Part shown: in pieces, positions 45,343 to 56,292 of the stretch
How positions within the stretch are numbered: position 1 is the stretch's first letter
Layout: the number at the start of each line of letters is the position of its first letter
Assembly (NCBI GenBank): GCA_018136815.1
Contig: CM030942.1
Coordinates: forward strand, 2,069,171 to 2,133,170
Direction of reading: 5' to 3'
DNA length: 64,000 nt
Source of the DNA: Isochrysis galbana
Taxonomy: Eukaryota; Haptophyta; Isochrysidales; Isochrysidaceae
Program-made: the position numbers and the translations under genes
The notes under the pieces: generated by a model
What the model saw: the letters and a program-made list of their open reading frames with translations, nothing else
Told to the model about the DNA's origin: nothing
Databases searched by the model: none

Positions 45343-47158
45343 TTACGCCGTGCCCTCTTTCTTCGTGATCTTCAAGTACTCCTCCACCAGGCGTTCAATC
45401 TTCTTACGCTGATTTTCCGCAATGTCGCCGTCGGTCGGCGGGGGAATGGACTCGCGCTGGTACGACTTGACCACCTTCTCGGCTGTCTTCTTTAAGATGA
45501 GCTTGAAGCCATCCTTGGAGATCTCATTGCGCTCATAGGGACCTGAAGGGGATGCAAGTCAGTCAGCCGCTAGTTGAGGAAGATCGGACCAAGCGAGCAC
45601 GGCAGATGAAGCGAATTGGATGTTGGCATGCGTGCGCGCTGAGTCCGGGGGCTTTTCTTTTCGTCTGGTGCATCACACCTCGTAGTAGTGGCTTGGCGAA
45701 TTCGACGACAGCTTGCTTGAACTTGGCCCACAGGATCTCCTCGTCCGCAGGTGGTGCGCTCGTTGCGCGAGGCGCAGCAGATGCGGGGGCGGCTGAAACC
45801 GATGCGGGCGGGCCCACGTGAGCATGTGGTGCAGGATGCTGCGTGTGGCTTGCCTGACCGCTGGATGAACAGCCCCCTGCGTAAGTATCCTCGTAGTAAT
45901 TGTCTTGACGGTGCAGCTCCATCGGATGCGGTGGCGTGCAAGAACTGCAGCCATACCCACTTCCTCGCACTCCCATGTAGCCCGGCGCGTTCGAGTAGCC
46001 GGGCTCCGATCGACTTTGTGAACCACAAGACATATAATCCCTCCCACCCAAGCTGTCCATTCGCGGCCCTCGTGGGCCTACACCGTCCATCCGATTCCTC
46101 CTCACCTCCATCCTTCCACCCTGCATCCCATGCCGTTCCATGCCGCCCCTATCAATCCCCCCACCCATTGGTCCGCCCAAGCGAGGCGGCGGCCCGGGTC
46201 CAAAGCTAGGACCGACGCCATCGGGAGGATACCCAAAGGACCGGCGGGGATGTTGCGGCATGGGCCAGTCTGGCCGAGGGCCCATTTCGCGCGCCCCCTT
46301 CCCCATGCCTCCGCGATATCCACCGTCAGGGTCACAATGCATTGGCCAGGGCCCAGGCCCGCCCACCCCACATGAGCCTGGTCCGTCATAGCCACTGCGC
46401 AAGGGCGGATAGCTGTGTAGCGGCCTCCCGCAAAAAGCGGGACAACCGTACGGGGGCGGCATGTAGCCATCACGCCTCATGTCACGACCACGAGGAGGGC
46501 CGTCCCTAGGTGGAGGCTCACGCCAGCCGTCAAAGCCCATTGCCGGCCGGCCTGCCATTGACCCGCGTGAGTCATGCGGGCTCAAAGAGGAAAATTTGCT
46601 CCGGCTCCTACGCGACGGCTGCGACGAGCCGACAGAGGGCGACGATGTACGGTGTTTCCCACGGTGACGCCGCCGATCGCTGGCAGAAGTGCTGGAGCTG
46701 CGCGTTTTACGACGCTTCTTCCGCCTTGAGCGGCGCCTACTGTGCCGCGAGCGGCTGCGGCTGCTAAAATCGCTCTCACTCTCGCTTGAGCTACTGCTCG
46801 TGCTGCTGCTGACGCTTGAGCTCCTTTTCTTGCGCTGCTGTCGCTCAGCAGGCCGTCGATGCTCTGAGACTCGCTCGTCATCTGAGTCGCGATCGCCGTG
46901 CTTGCCTGAGCCGCGCCGCGTTTGCGGCAGCTCGGTCGAGCACGAGCGGCTGCGCCGCCTGGCACGTGAGTCGCTGGCCGAGCGGCGCTCAATGTGCTGG
47001 CGCGACGAGCCCAGCCCGTCTTCATCCGCCTCGGCTGGGCCAGTAGAAGGAGGAGGAGGAGGAGGAGGAGGTGGTGGTGGTGGTAGTGGTGGTGGCGGCG
47101 GCGGCGCTCCGTTTGCGTTCAGCTGCGGTGGTGCATCTGCTGTGGGCGCGCCGTCCAT
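45343..47158 (-). CDS. SR-type nuclear protein with C-terminal SRI-like domain
   Basis: Two exons, 47158-45679 and 45542-45343, joined across a 135-bp intron, give 559 residues from the ATG of MDGAPTADAP. Order: a polyproline run (about 17-40), an RS/RD-rich region with Ser and Arg-Arg clusters (about 60-190), a Gly/Pro/Met/Arg-rich region (about 200-430), then a folded C-terminus. The last part reads ILWAKFKQAVVEFAKPLLRG, then ISKDGFKLILKKTAEKVVKS and KKIERLVEEYLK. This fits the SRI (Set2-Rpb1 interacting) helical bundle seen in SETD2 and in SCAF-type proteins, which binds the phosphorylated RNA polymerase II tail. Likely role: coupling splicing to transcription. The start could be upstream; the frame stays open through a G-rich leader. 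Confidence 0.7.
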
Positions 47159-47269
47159 CGAGCGCAGGCACCTCTCGATGAATGAGAGCTCACTACGACC
47201 CGGATCAACGCGCCCCACACCCCCGCCTCCACCGTGTTCGGCGTGGGAGTCGAACCTCAGGGGGGGCAA

Positions 47270-47560
47270 CGTTCTCTTCCCCCCACCCCCTTTCTCCTAC
47301 CGCGCCCTCCCCCCCCTACCCACCCACCCACCCACCTCGTCTCACACTGGCTCGATGCACACGGGGCGCGAGCGAGCGGAGGGCGGGCGGGGGGGGGGGG
47401 GCCGGCGGCGGCGGGGGAAGACTCCCCCCCCCCCCCCCCCCCCCCCCCCCCGCGCGCGCGCTCCCCCAACCCCCTCGCTTTCCCTCCCTCTCGTCAATTA
47501 AAAAATTGTGTGAGACCCCAACGAGGACGCTCATTGCTTTTGGAGTACTCTAGTAGAGTG
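47270..47560. repeat. G- and C-homopolymer leader upstream of the SR-type gene
   Basis: Contains a C run of roughly 26 bp at about 47427-47452 followed by CG repeats, and several shorter C runs. Probably promoter or 5' UTR of the minus-strand gene. Base counts here are unreliable. Confidence 0.5.
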
Positions 47561-47910
47561 CCTAGATTACTAGAGTAGGAGCCCGCCCTAGGGGCCCGGA
47601 AACCGAAGACAAAGGAATGAAGGGGGGAAAGGGAGGAGGTGGAGGGAAGGGATGTGAGGGCGGTGAAGTAGCAAAGACAGGGGAACCTAGAACCTAAACG
47701 TAGTAGGCGAGTAGCCCAGAATCTTCAGATGTTTATTTTTTTCAAGATAAAGTGCACGATGGAAATGGTACATGGTGTGAGCCACGACGACACTACTAAG
47801 ACCACGACGTATGCGCACGCTCATGACGTTTGCAGTAGTTCGCCATGCATAGTGCCAGCGCTTGTTGCCACAGTTGCCATCTTGCCGCACACGAACAGCA
47901 CTGTGGGGCG

Positions 47911-49674
47911 CTACTCGTTGACTGCGGATGAGCAATATTCCTCTGCCCTCGGCATGACTTCCGCCACGAGAACGGCTGCATCGCATCCATCCCCTTCCCT
48001 TAACGGACGGAACGTGCTAGCTGACTTCCCCCACCCGGTTTGTTCCATGCAAGCAGCGTCGTTGCGAGTTCCAGCACCGAAAGAGTCATCAAGGGTGGGA
48101 AGGGTGGGATTCGCGTACTTCTTAGCGGCACCATCGTCCTTGACATTTTGCCTTTTCTCACATCCATCACCAGCAATAGTGCTGGGAGAACTGCGCGCCG
48201 GGCCTCTATGTCGGGCAAGGAGGCGGAGGAAGGCCTGCCGTGGGTAGATGCGAAGACCCAATGCACGCTTGTATTCCATCTGTACAAATCAGAAGGACGC
48301 AAAGGAAGTGTCATCCCTTAAGCTAGAGGCCAAACACCAGGATAGGCAACGCCAGAGCGGGACAATCACCTCGGGAGAGTAACAGTGGCCAAGCGACCAG
48401 AAGGCGTAGCCCCTTGCTTGCAACCAACGGCCCAGAAGAACAAGTTGTGCCGATCCAAGCGCTTCCGACGTTCGCCTGCTCGTCCATCCTGAAAGAGAGG
48501 TGTAGACGTGACCCACTGAGAACCCAATCTCACCTGCAACAACCTCTTCCTCCAGATTCGCTTTTGAACCGTCAGTGGGCGGAGTGTCAGCTGTGCCTTC
48601 CTCCCGTCGAGCTGGGGGCACTCGGTTCTTCCTCCGCCGGAGCTCGATGGCATGCAAGGTCAGATTGATGCTTTCGTCTCGAGAGGCAGCTTGCAACATC
48701 CTCAGATACCTAAACGTGTGCATGAAACACAGTGAGAAAAAGCATCGTCGGTACAAACGTCTTGATCAAGGTCGCATTCCTTCTAAAGCAATGGCGAGGC
48801 CAGCATGGGGCGCAGGATCCTAGATCCTAGAGGCCTGCACGCACCGCAAGGTCATCCAATTTTTCGAATGACGCTCACATTGGTAGGTGTCCAGTTGGCG
48901 CCATGATGCTTCCACATCACTACTCACCACAATCCGCAAATGGGAGAACTGTTCTGCTTCACCACCTGAAACCGCCTCCGTAGCGCCGCGTTCGGGCGAC
49001 GCTGCCTCCCTGGCAGCCGCCTCTTCCGATTCCTTGGTTACTACGTTGGGTCGCGCGCGCAAGTCCGTCGTGGAAATCGTTACACCTGCCTGACTAGCGG
49101 CAGCAGTGACACTTTTGCATGCCTTGCACTCACTCACACCCAAGCTTGCACGCACCCGACGCAGGTTCTTGCGCACGCTGCAGCTCGACTCGAAGAAATG
49201 CCAGTGCACGACACCATAAAAGGGCTGTAACTCGGGCAACGGCTGGGGCTCCATGCCATGCACTAGGTCGGCCGTGATCGTGAAGAAGCCCTCCCACAGC
49301 AGCCTGGCGTTGAATGCTGGATCCCACGTTTCTGGCTTGCACGGCGAGAAGACAAAGTAGCAGTACTGCGCAAGGTCCTCAACTTCATTCACGAGTGAGA
49401 GGATGCGGGTCAAGTGTTCCGGCTTCGCACGCAACGCCGGGAGGACGTATAGGCCAGATGGCACGGCATCAAAGTACTCGTCTCGTGAGATGCGGTCAGG
49501 GTACTCGCTGCCCTCGAGCGATTCGCCGTGGAGAGTGTTGGTTGTGGCACGCGCCTGAGCGGCGAGCTTACGCTCCTTTCGCACCTGCTTCCGCTGCCGC
49601 TGCTGTTCCTGCACCGCCGCCTGCGCCCGCGCGTCGAGCGACGAGAAGGCTGCCGACGGACGCGTCACCGACAT
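47911..49674 (-). CDS. leucyl/phenylalanyl-tRNA-protein transferase homologue
   Basis: Three exons, 49674-48845, 48709-48370 and 48279-47911, with introns of 135 and 90 bp, give 512 residues. After a basic coiled-coil-like N-terminus (about 20-45), the core reads RLLWEGFFTITADL, FYGVVHWHFFE, CSVRKNLRRVRASL, HSKNWMTLRYLRM, GEIGFSVGHVYTSLSGW, QLVLLGRWLQARGYAFWSLG and MEYKRALGLRIYPRQ. This follows the order of bacterial Aat (entry of acceptor strand, 'G-F-F', 'H..NW', 'G-x-x-Y-x-S', C-terminal helix). Bacterial Aat adds Leu or Phe from tRNA to Arg/Lys N-termini to make N-degrons; here the substrate is unknown. The last 90 residues are low complexity. No organelle signal is clear. Confidence 0.72.
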
Positions 49675-50071
49675 AGCGCCTACGCCAATGCGCCGGAGGC
49701 TTCATGTTCGTATCCATGGGAGTACTTTACTCCTAGGTATTCATACTACTATTATGGTACAGAGTAGCCGCTCAATGCAGAGCGCTTTCTCTGCGCATCT
49801 GACAGTGCCCTCCTGAGGGGCTGTGTTGTCGTTGGGGCCGGGCCGGCACCTCGTGCGTAAGCGCGAGGGCGGTGCCACGGCGGTGTAGGGGCCCGGCCCG
49901 GAGGCCTTCCCTATGGGAGGGGCAAGGGCAAGGGGGCTAAGGGCTAAGGGTAAAGGGTAAGGGCTAGGGGCGGTGTCGGTGTCGGTAGAAGGTGCCTTGC
50001 CCGACCTCCCTCCCTCTTGTCTGAGGTGTGGAGGGAGAAAGAACGGGAATGCGCGAAGAGAGAGGGTAGTA
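49675..50071. other. intergenic, short G-rich repeats
   Basis: Holds 'gggctaagggctaagggtaa' near 49935, superficially telomere-like but irregular, and 'cggtgtcggtgtcgg'. Probable promoter of the transferase gene at its left edge. Confidence 0.35.
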
Positions 50072-50455
50072 TCATAGCCGCGTCAATCGATGGGGTGCTC
50101 GCTCATCGCGCGTCTCAAGGTGTGGAGCGCCGAGCAGAGGGCCCCTCAAAATCCTTGCGCTGGTGACGCTGGTGTCTGGTGTTTCAGGCACTCGACACTC
50201 GAATGTAATGTGACGGAATTCTGGGAAGATTCCCATATTCAGAAAATGTGATGTGACTCGCATTGTGCATGTCAGGGCCTTTATCCGTGTAGGAGTGGTA
50301 TGTGCAACAAGCTGTTGCCAAAGATGTTCCTCGTTGGATTCTGAGAGAGACAGACGAAGATCAATATAGGCATCCTTGAAATCGTGAGCTCGTCGGCTCG
50401 TCGGTGAGTCGAATGCCCAATGCTTGCGAGAGCCTGGTAGGAGGATGGCATCCAT
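50072..50455 (-). CDS. hypothetical 127-residue protein or gene fragment
   Basis: Open frame from ATG (MDAILLPGSRKHWAFD) to stop with a varied, protein-like composition (for example FKDAYIDLRLSLSESNEEHL and FLNMGIFPEFRHITFE). No known domain. The start lies only about 20 bp from the 5' end of a family B repeat, so the gene may have been cut by that insertion. Confidence 0.35.
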   Translation of the reverse strand: MDAILLPGSRKHWAFDSPTSRRAHDFKDAYIDLRLSLSESNEEHLWQQLVAHTTPTRIKALTCTMRVTSHFLNMGIFPEFRHITFECRVPETPDTSVTSARILRGPLLGAPHLETRDERAPHRLTRL

Positions 50456-50475
50456 GGGTTAGAATGGTCTACAAA

Positions 50476-50925
50476 CAAACCTGCTTTTATAAGTGGGGGT
50501 CAATCAATGGGGGCCTCGCGCCCCCCTCTCTCCATCGCGGACACCCCCCGGGGTGGGCCCGCACATTCAACCTCAGCCCCTGCCCTCTGGCAGGGGCTGG
50601 GCAATCATCATCCTGGCCCAGACCCTTCGTGGGCGCGGGCCGTGACTCGCACTCCCACGCCCATACTGGGCCTGCCCTCGAGCTGACTCCCCCCCCTCCC
50701 CTGGTCGCCAGGCATACAGAGGCCGCAGGGAGGCCCCAATGGCCAGCGTGGCAAGCGTGGGAGAGGCAGGGGGGGCCAGGGGCTGAGCCCCAGCCTCCAC
50801 TGCCCCCTGAGCTGCCCTTGCTGGCCCTCTGGGAGCCCCCAAAGGCCCTCTGAGAGCAGGCCGTGGCGCGCCGCATGGCGACGCGCCGCAGGGAGAGGGG
50901 CGGAGGAGAATGGAGAGAGGGAGAG
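50476..50925 (+). mobile_element. family B retroposon-like element, copy 1 (3' end unclear)
   Basis: Starts like copy 2 (CTGCTTTTATAAGTGGGGGT) and matches it through the GGGGGCCTCGCGCCCCCC palindrome and the GC-rich body to about 50925. It then leaves the shared sequence. A long antisense frame is Gly/Ala/Pro-rich and resembles the antisense frame of family A. Confidence 0.65.
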
Positions 50926-50926
50926 G

Positions 50927-51135
50927 GAACCGATGCACAACGCGCTGTGCGCGTGCACGGCGTGCACATGGGTGATTGCAACTCATCACACATGGTCCCG
51001 TGAGAAACCTCGCTTATATTGGATGTTTACGTAGTTGTGTGACAGAGAAAAAGTCCGCATGCGCACGCACGGCGTCCCCGCGGGGGAACCGATGCACATC
51101 GCGCCGTGCGCATGCACGGCGTGAACATAGGTGAT
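50927..51135. repeat. duplicated 50-bp motif
   Basis: 'aaccgatgcacaacgcgctg' with its continuation to 'gggtgattg' (50927-50975) recurs with few changes at 51087-51135. Confidence 0.6.
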
Positions 51136-51162
51136 TGAAGATCTCTCTCTTATACTGCATGT

Positions 51163-51180
51163 TTATACCCTGGGTATCAT
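51163..51180. repeat. 18-bp target-site duplication, left copy
   Basis: ttataccctgggtatcat, exact partner at 52121-52138. Confidence 0.85.
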
Positions 51181-52120
51181 CAACCTACTTTTATAAGTGG
51201 GGGTCAATGGGGGCCTCGCGCCCCCCTCTCTCCATCGCGGACACCCCCCGGGGTGGGCCCGTACATTCAACCCCAGCCCCTGCCCTCTGGCAGGGGCAGG
51301 GCACTCATCAATTCAGCCCAGACCCCTAGTGGGCGCGGGTCGCGAGCCGCACTCCCAGGCCCGCATGGGCCTGCTCTCGTACTGACTCCCCCCCCCCATC
51401 CCTGGTCGCCAGGCAGACAGGGGCCTCAAGGCTGCACCCAAGGCCAGCGAGGCGAGCGAGGGAGAGGCAGGGGGGGCCAGGGGCTGAGCCCCAGTCTCCA
51501 CTGCCCCCTGAGCTGCCCCTGCTGGTCCTCTGGGCGCCCCTGAAGGACCTCTGAGAGCAGGCCATGGCGCGCCGCATGGCGACGCGCCGCAGGGACCGGG
51601 GCGGAAGAGAATGGAACGAGGGAGAGGGGGGGATTTGCACCCCCCCCGATGGAGTGTGGTGAGAAACGAGACCCATTTGCGTTAGCAAATGGGCGGAGGG
51701 GGGCGGCTGGCGACAGGAGGAAGAGGAGGAGGGAGAGACTCAAGACGCCTACGGGAACCACTGTGGCAGGTATCTCGAGGCGCAGTCTTTTATTTCTCGA
51801 GGACAGTTTGCGGCGAGAGCTGTAAGGGCCGTTCTTCTTTTTTGACGAGAGGTTCCTCCCCCCCCCCCGGTGCTTTTTCCCGGAGAGTCGGCCGGCGTCG
51901 ACCGGTCCGCCTCAATGGGTTTTCCCCCATTTTAACTTGTGGGGAGTTAGAATGGGAGCCGGGGGCATGCGAGGGGGGAGATGTGGAGGGGTGCATAGTA
52001 CATAGTAGTATGTATCTGTGACAACAGCACGCGCAAGGTGTACGGGCAGGTGCGCTGAGGGCTGTCGTGTTAGTACCGGGCTAGTGAGAGTAGTGGTACT
52101 AATGCTCAGATAGATTATTA
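51181..52120 (+). mobile_element. family B retroposon-like element, copy 2 (complete, 940 bp)
   Basis: Starts CAACCTACTTTTATAAG and ends in CAGATAGATTATTA, a short ATT-type tail. It is flanked by an exact 18-bp duplication. The 5' part has a GGGGGCCTCGCGCCCCC palindrome; the 3' third is shared with the chimeric element at 35640-36292. No reverse transcriptase; presumably mobilised in trans by a LINE. Confidence 0.8.
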
Positions 52121-52138
52121 TTATACCCTGGGTATCAT
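52121..52138. repeat. 18-bp target-site duplication, right copy
   Basis: Exact partner of 51163-51180. Confidence 0.85.
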
Positions 52139-52357
52139 GATCAACTTTGGTACGCGCGCTCCGTGGTGTGAATATCAGGGAATGCCAAAATTAGCCAACC
52201 CGAAAGCGAAAGCGCACGCCGTAGGTGTGTTAAACATCGAGAATGGGCCATCATGTGATTATTGTTGTATAAATAACTATGGACATTTGATGGCTCCATT
52301 CGATATTCGATTGATGTCCCATGATTGACGGAACGACACTTCGGAGTGATGGACAGA

Positions 52358-52421
52358 GGACAGAGGGGGGCGCGGGGGCGCGAGACCCCCATTGAGCCCC
52401 ACTTATAAAAGTAGGTTGAGC
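52358..52421 (-). repeat. family B 5' fragment, reversed
   Basis: Reverse complement of the first ~60 bp of family B (CAACCTACTTTTATAAGTGG and the following palindrome), then unrelated sequence. Confidence 0.6.
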
Positions 52422-53023
52422 TGATAACTGATAAGGTGTTACCCCATCCGAGCCCCCAAGTGAAGTACTGGCTAGTATGAAAACTTAGTCAACGCGCACT
52501 AAGCACTACCTAACTTTATTAGCAAATAGGTCGCCAACATGGAACATGCGACGTGCGCCATGGCTCTCAGCGCTCTCGCAGCACCACATCTGGCGTCACT
52601 ATGATATATGTCCACTTGTCGCACCGCGACCTCATGACAATCTTTTTACATTCATCACCATTATACTACTATTATACTAGTAGTACGCGACCTCATGACA
52701 ATCTTTTCAAATTCATTACCATTATACTACTACTATTGTACTAGATGTAGATGCCTTTCAACACTTTAATGCTTCGCGGGGACTAGCGACTGCCCATATT
52801 CAATTCTCTCTTGTCCAGCAAGTCATCACACCCTGCATCCCCGCTAAGCATATGTGCCATTGAGATCCGAGAGCAGCAGAGTGCAATCGCTGCTGGAGCA
52901 CCGATGGTAGCTCCACAAAGTTGCATAGCACAAGTCAACATGATTCCACAACTTCAACAGAAGCTTAAAAGTGTTCGTTATGTCGCCTCACCGTCTCCAA
53001 AAACGCAATGCACTTTATGACAT
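52422..53023. other. intergenic, no gene recognised
   Basis: AT-richer than its surroundings. The block 'gcgacctcatgacaatcttt' followed by 'ttatactactattatact'-like sequence occurs twice (near 52627 and 52687). Confidence 0.4.
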
Positions 53024-53816
53024 TCAGTCCTCATCCTCGAGTTCTCCTCTCTGCCGTTGCGCGACGGCCGTTGACAAATCTGTTTTGGTGCCCTCTGTTG
53101 CCTCCTCTTTCGCCACTCGCCTACAACAACTCAAAGAGCGTGACATGAGAAGGCAGAGGTTTTCATTTACCTGCAGTGCAGACCTTGGTTCATGCCTCCC
53201 GTGCACGAGCCTGAGGGTGCGATTGGTCAGCATCGTGCAGCTAGGACGAGCACTCACTCGCGAATAAGCTGTATTATGGCTCTGTCGGTCATTGCTCTCA
53301 ACTTCTTGAGTTGTGGCTCCATGTCCCGTTTCAAGTCCCAGTTGATCTTCTTTGGCGCGAGATTCAGGAGAGGTTCCTGAGTTGGATCACTGTGAATGAT
53401 GGCAGCACTGCCCACCTACAATCATGAGCCAACGACCGAAAGAGCGTGTTGCTATCTTCTATTGTGGCGGCCAGTGGCCTTGGGTTGGCTACCAGCATCT
53501 TCAGCTCGCATCGGCACTTGTACATGACCTCAGCTCGTAGCAGTAGCACCACACGGCCTCGCTGAGGGAGAAAGGGCAGCAGACCTGCTCCTCCACGCTG
53601 GGCACCTCCGGCTTGGGCACCTCGTTCCCCTTAAGTCCCTCGGAGCTCGGTGTGTAGTTTCGAAAGCGGATCACTGGTCCGCTCTCTTCGCTCTCCGCCC
53701 TGCGGTGGGAAGGGAGATGAGCTGAGGGGCTGTGAGGGGCAGCAGCTGGGGATTGAGTGCCAGGGTCGCAGAGGGTATCGCAGGCAGCGCTTCACACGCG
53801 CGGAAGCACGCTACAT
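53024..53816 (-). CDS. CCDC12: CCDC12/cwf18-type spliceosome protein
   Basis: Four exons on the minus strand: an AT at 53816-53815, then 53699-53585, 53376-53258 and 53120-53024. Spliced, they give about 110 residues, shorter than human CCDC12 (about 166). Family landmarks: VIRFRNYTP, then VPKPEVPSVEEQ, then LNLAPKKINWDLKRDMEPQLKKL, and DRAIIQLIRERVAKEEA with a polar acidic tail. In yeast and humans this protein belongs to the Prp19/NTC-associated part of the spliceosome. The only ATG that fits is split by the first intron (AT/G). The frame upstream of it (TALAAKEARRKT) also resembles the family's basic N-terminus, so a further 5' exon with the true start is possible. Introns are 115, 208 and 137 bp. 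Confidence 0.78.
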
Positions 53817-53997
53817 CGTCTTTCTCCTCGCTTCCTTGGCCGCCAGCGCCGTCGACTGCTCCCTTCCCCCCCCCCCCTCTCTCCCCCTCCACCTCCCCCT
53901 TCGTTGAGACTTGTAGTCTTGTAGAGAGCGTCGTGTTGGCTAGAGTAGTATCCTAGGCACGTACTTTACACCGGACGAGCCATGGCCATATGGCCAT

Positions 53998-54075
53998 CCT
54001 AGATGGGAAATACGTATTCACCGTATTTGTACGCAGACCAAATACAGACCGTATTTGCCGTATTTGAAACCCCCT
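53998..54075 (+). repeat. one end of a MITE related to 10697-10879
   Basis: Shares CCTAGATGGGAAATACGTATT and the following 'ccgtatttg' repeats; the other end is missing. Confidence 0.5.
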
Positions 54076-54865
54076 CCGTATTTGCCCCCGTAATTGGAAG
54101 TAGAAGTAGAAGTAGTGAAGTAGTAGTAGAAGTAGACAACGCGCAGGGCGTATGGGTTCACGTTTACCCGGTGTTGACCCACTTTGCGTTGACACCTCCA
54201 TTGGCTAGGTGTGGCACATGCGTTAACACCTCAATCTGCAAGTGTTGGTACCAGCAGCGGGTCAACACCACACTGCCGGTGCTGTGTACTACTGTGCACC
54301 CACGCACCCACGCCACTCACGCACCCACTGAATGCTACGTGCCGCGCGTGCGCGCGCACGAGGAGCTGCACGGCCAAGTGGCAAGTGGGGAGTTGCGCTT
54401 CGGCACGGGCACCATGGCCAACTTGGAGCTTGCGCGGCTGCACCGCTGCACCTGCTGCTGCGCGCGCTGCGCTGCGCTGCTGCCGCTACACGGGCGGCGC
54501 GATGGGACCGTGCTACTCCTTGTGCACGCGTGGGCCGCCTACTGCGTGGGGAGGCAGCGGCGGCGGTCGGAGGTGCGCCGGCGGTGCCCGCCGCCGCCTT
54601 CGCGGCCGTGGACCGGCTGCTCGCCGCACTCGCTTGTCAGAGCAAGGCTGCTCTCACTCTTGGAGACTGCCTGCGAGGGCGCGCCGGCAGCTAGCGCGGA
54701 ATACAGTTCTTGCGGGGAGCTCATGGAGCTTTCCTCGGGGATGACTACGGGCATGGTGATCGACGCACGACGCACGACGCACGGAGGGCGCGGAAGTGCG
54801 GAAGGAGGCTTGAGGGAGGTGGTGGCAGGCGACTGGGGGTGGCTCAGGCGCGTGCTTGGCTTGTA
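54076..54865. other. GC-rich stretch with overlapping open frames, coding status unclear
   Basis: Two plus-strand frames of about 180 residues are open through 54211-54860. Both have the Cys/Ala/Arg-rich composition expected from GC-rich noncoding DNA. I do not call a gene. Confidence 0.3.
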
Positions 54866-56035
54866 TTGACTCGTTGACTCGGGGTATAGACTCGGGAACT
54901 CGGGGGGGACTCGCTTGGGAACACGGAGGGACTCGACGAAGTTGCTACAAAAACACTCACTAGAAACCCAAAAACCAAAGTCCTTGGGCTCAGAAAACTA
55001 ACGTAAACACTCCGGAATCATACGATAAACAAACCCCTCCCGCGCGGCGAAGGCTGAGGTCGCGATCGATCGCCATGCGCGAAGAAATACGGAACGAGAG
55101 CGCATAACTACGCAAACGAAGGATTCGGACTATCGTTAAAGCGAAACTCGTCCGCTTAAGCCAACGCGGAGGGTCGAGGAGAGATCCAAACTCGCGCGGG
55201 GGAAGAAGGCGATGTGCGGAGAGACCTTCTAGACAAGAGACGAGCAAAGGGCGACGAAACAAGACGCGAGACGCGAGGCGCGTGCCATTCGTTCTACCTT
55301 TCTTTTACCGAAACCACGGCGAAACTAACGTTAAACGTCGGTGCCCCCTCCGCGAGAATCGCGAAGAAGAACGGACGAGATGAAGGCAATCATCGAAGGA
55401 ATCGCGAGAGGAATCGAAGCGAAGGGGGGGGGAATAACGCGCGCGGGGGGGGGAACGAACGACGGCCGGAGGAAACGAACCGCGCACGGAGGAGAAGAAC
55501 CTCGCGCGGGGGGGGGATAATAAAACGGCCGGAAGCGACGGATGGCACGCCGAGGGAAAGAACCTGCCGCGGGGGGGGGCGAGGGACCGAGGGCACGGCG
55601 GGGCAGCGTGGGAGGGCGCGAGGCCGATCTCGGAACGAGATCGCGTCCTTTCCCTCGCGGAGCGCGGAGAGACCCCGCACGAGATATCTTGGGACCGGAG
55701 AATGTTTTGGACGAATCTTCCTACCGTCGGCCGAGGAGAGGCGGACGGAGAGAGAGAGAGAGAGAGTCTCGCAGAGCGACTGCAGAACGAGAAGTCGAAG
55801 TCATGCCGGTTTATTACCTTAAACGAGCCAACAATTATAGTAACAGCAAAAACAAAATTCGAATCGCAAATTTCGAGATCAAAATCGGCAAACCTGGACT
55901 TGAGACCATGGGGAATCCGAATCTGTGTGTCTTGTGCGTCAGTGGCAACACGGGGAACTGTTCAATTGTAATTGTGAGCGCGCACCTTACACGAATATTC
56001 ATGCCTACAGCCTTCAGATGGGCAGGAATACAACA
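54866..56035 (-). mobile_element. probable 3' LTR of the Ty3/gypsy element (left border unresolved)
   Basis: On the minus strand, a purine-rich AAGTCGGGGGG tract (56046-56036) is followed by TGTTGTATTCC, the expected polypurine tract and TG start of a 3' LTR. The region is rich in short CGCGGGGGGG-type repeats (about 55420-55600). The 5' LTR is outside the window, so length and terminal CA cannot be checked. Confidence 0.5.
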
Positions 56036-56046
56036 CCCCCCGACTT
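56036..56046 (-). other. polypurine tract of the retrotransposon
   Basis: AAGTCGGGGGG directly before the putative LTR start; primes plus-strand DNA synthesis in LTR elements. Confidence 0.5.
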
Positions 56047-56292
56047 AAATCGAGACGTCTCCCGATGTCGAGCCAAAAGAGTTCATTTGACCATACGAGA
56101 CGAGAGACCTAGAAGAGGAGGATTAACCCATGGATCCAAAGCGAGCACAAAATCGGCAGCTTAGCGCGGCGGCCCCCGATTTCGTACGTCACGTCCTACC
56201 ACGTTCTCCCTTTTACAGGAGTTTTGCTCGGGCAGTTGCGCTGGGTCAGGCGCTGACGCGACGCTAATCATCCACTTCCGGTCGACTTAGCG

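Noticed and set aside
49930-49970. TAAGGG-type repeats that look telomeric
   Set aside because: Irregular, short, wrong register for TTAGGG or TTTAGGG, and genes continue on both sides.
53364-53552. Extra coding exon of CCDC12 (frame with MYKCRCELKMLV)
   Set aside because: It would end in the wrong phase; skipping it joins VPSVEEQ to EPLLNLAP in frame and fits the family.
54211-54869. Cys/Ala/Arg-rich frames as a new gene
   Set aside because: Two overlapping frames are equally open, one begins within a MITE remnant, and neither has a recognisable motif.
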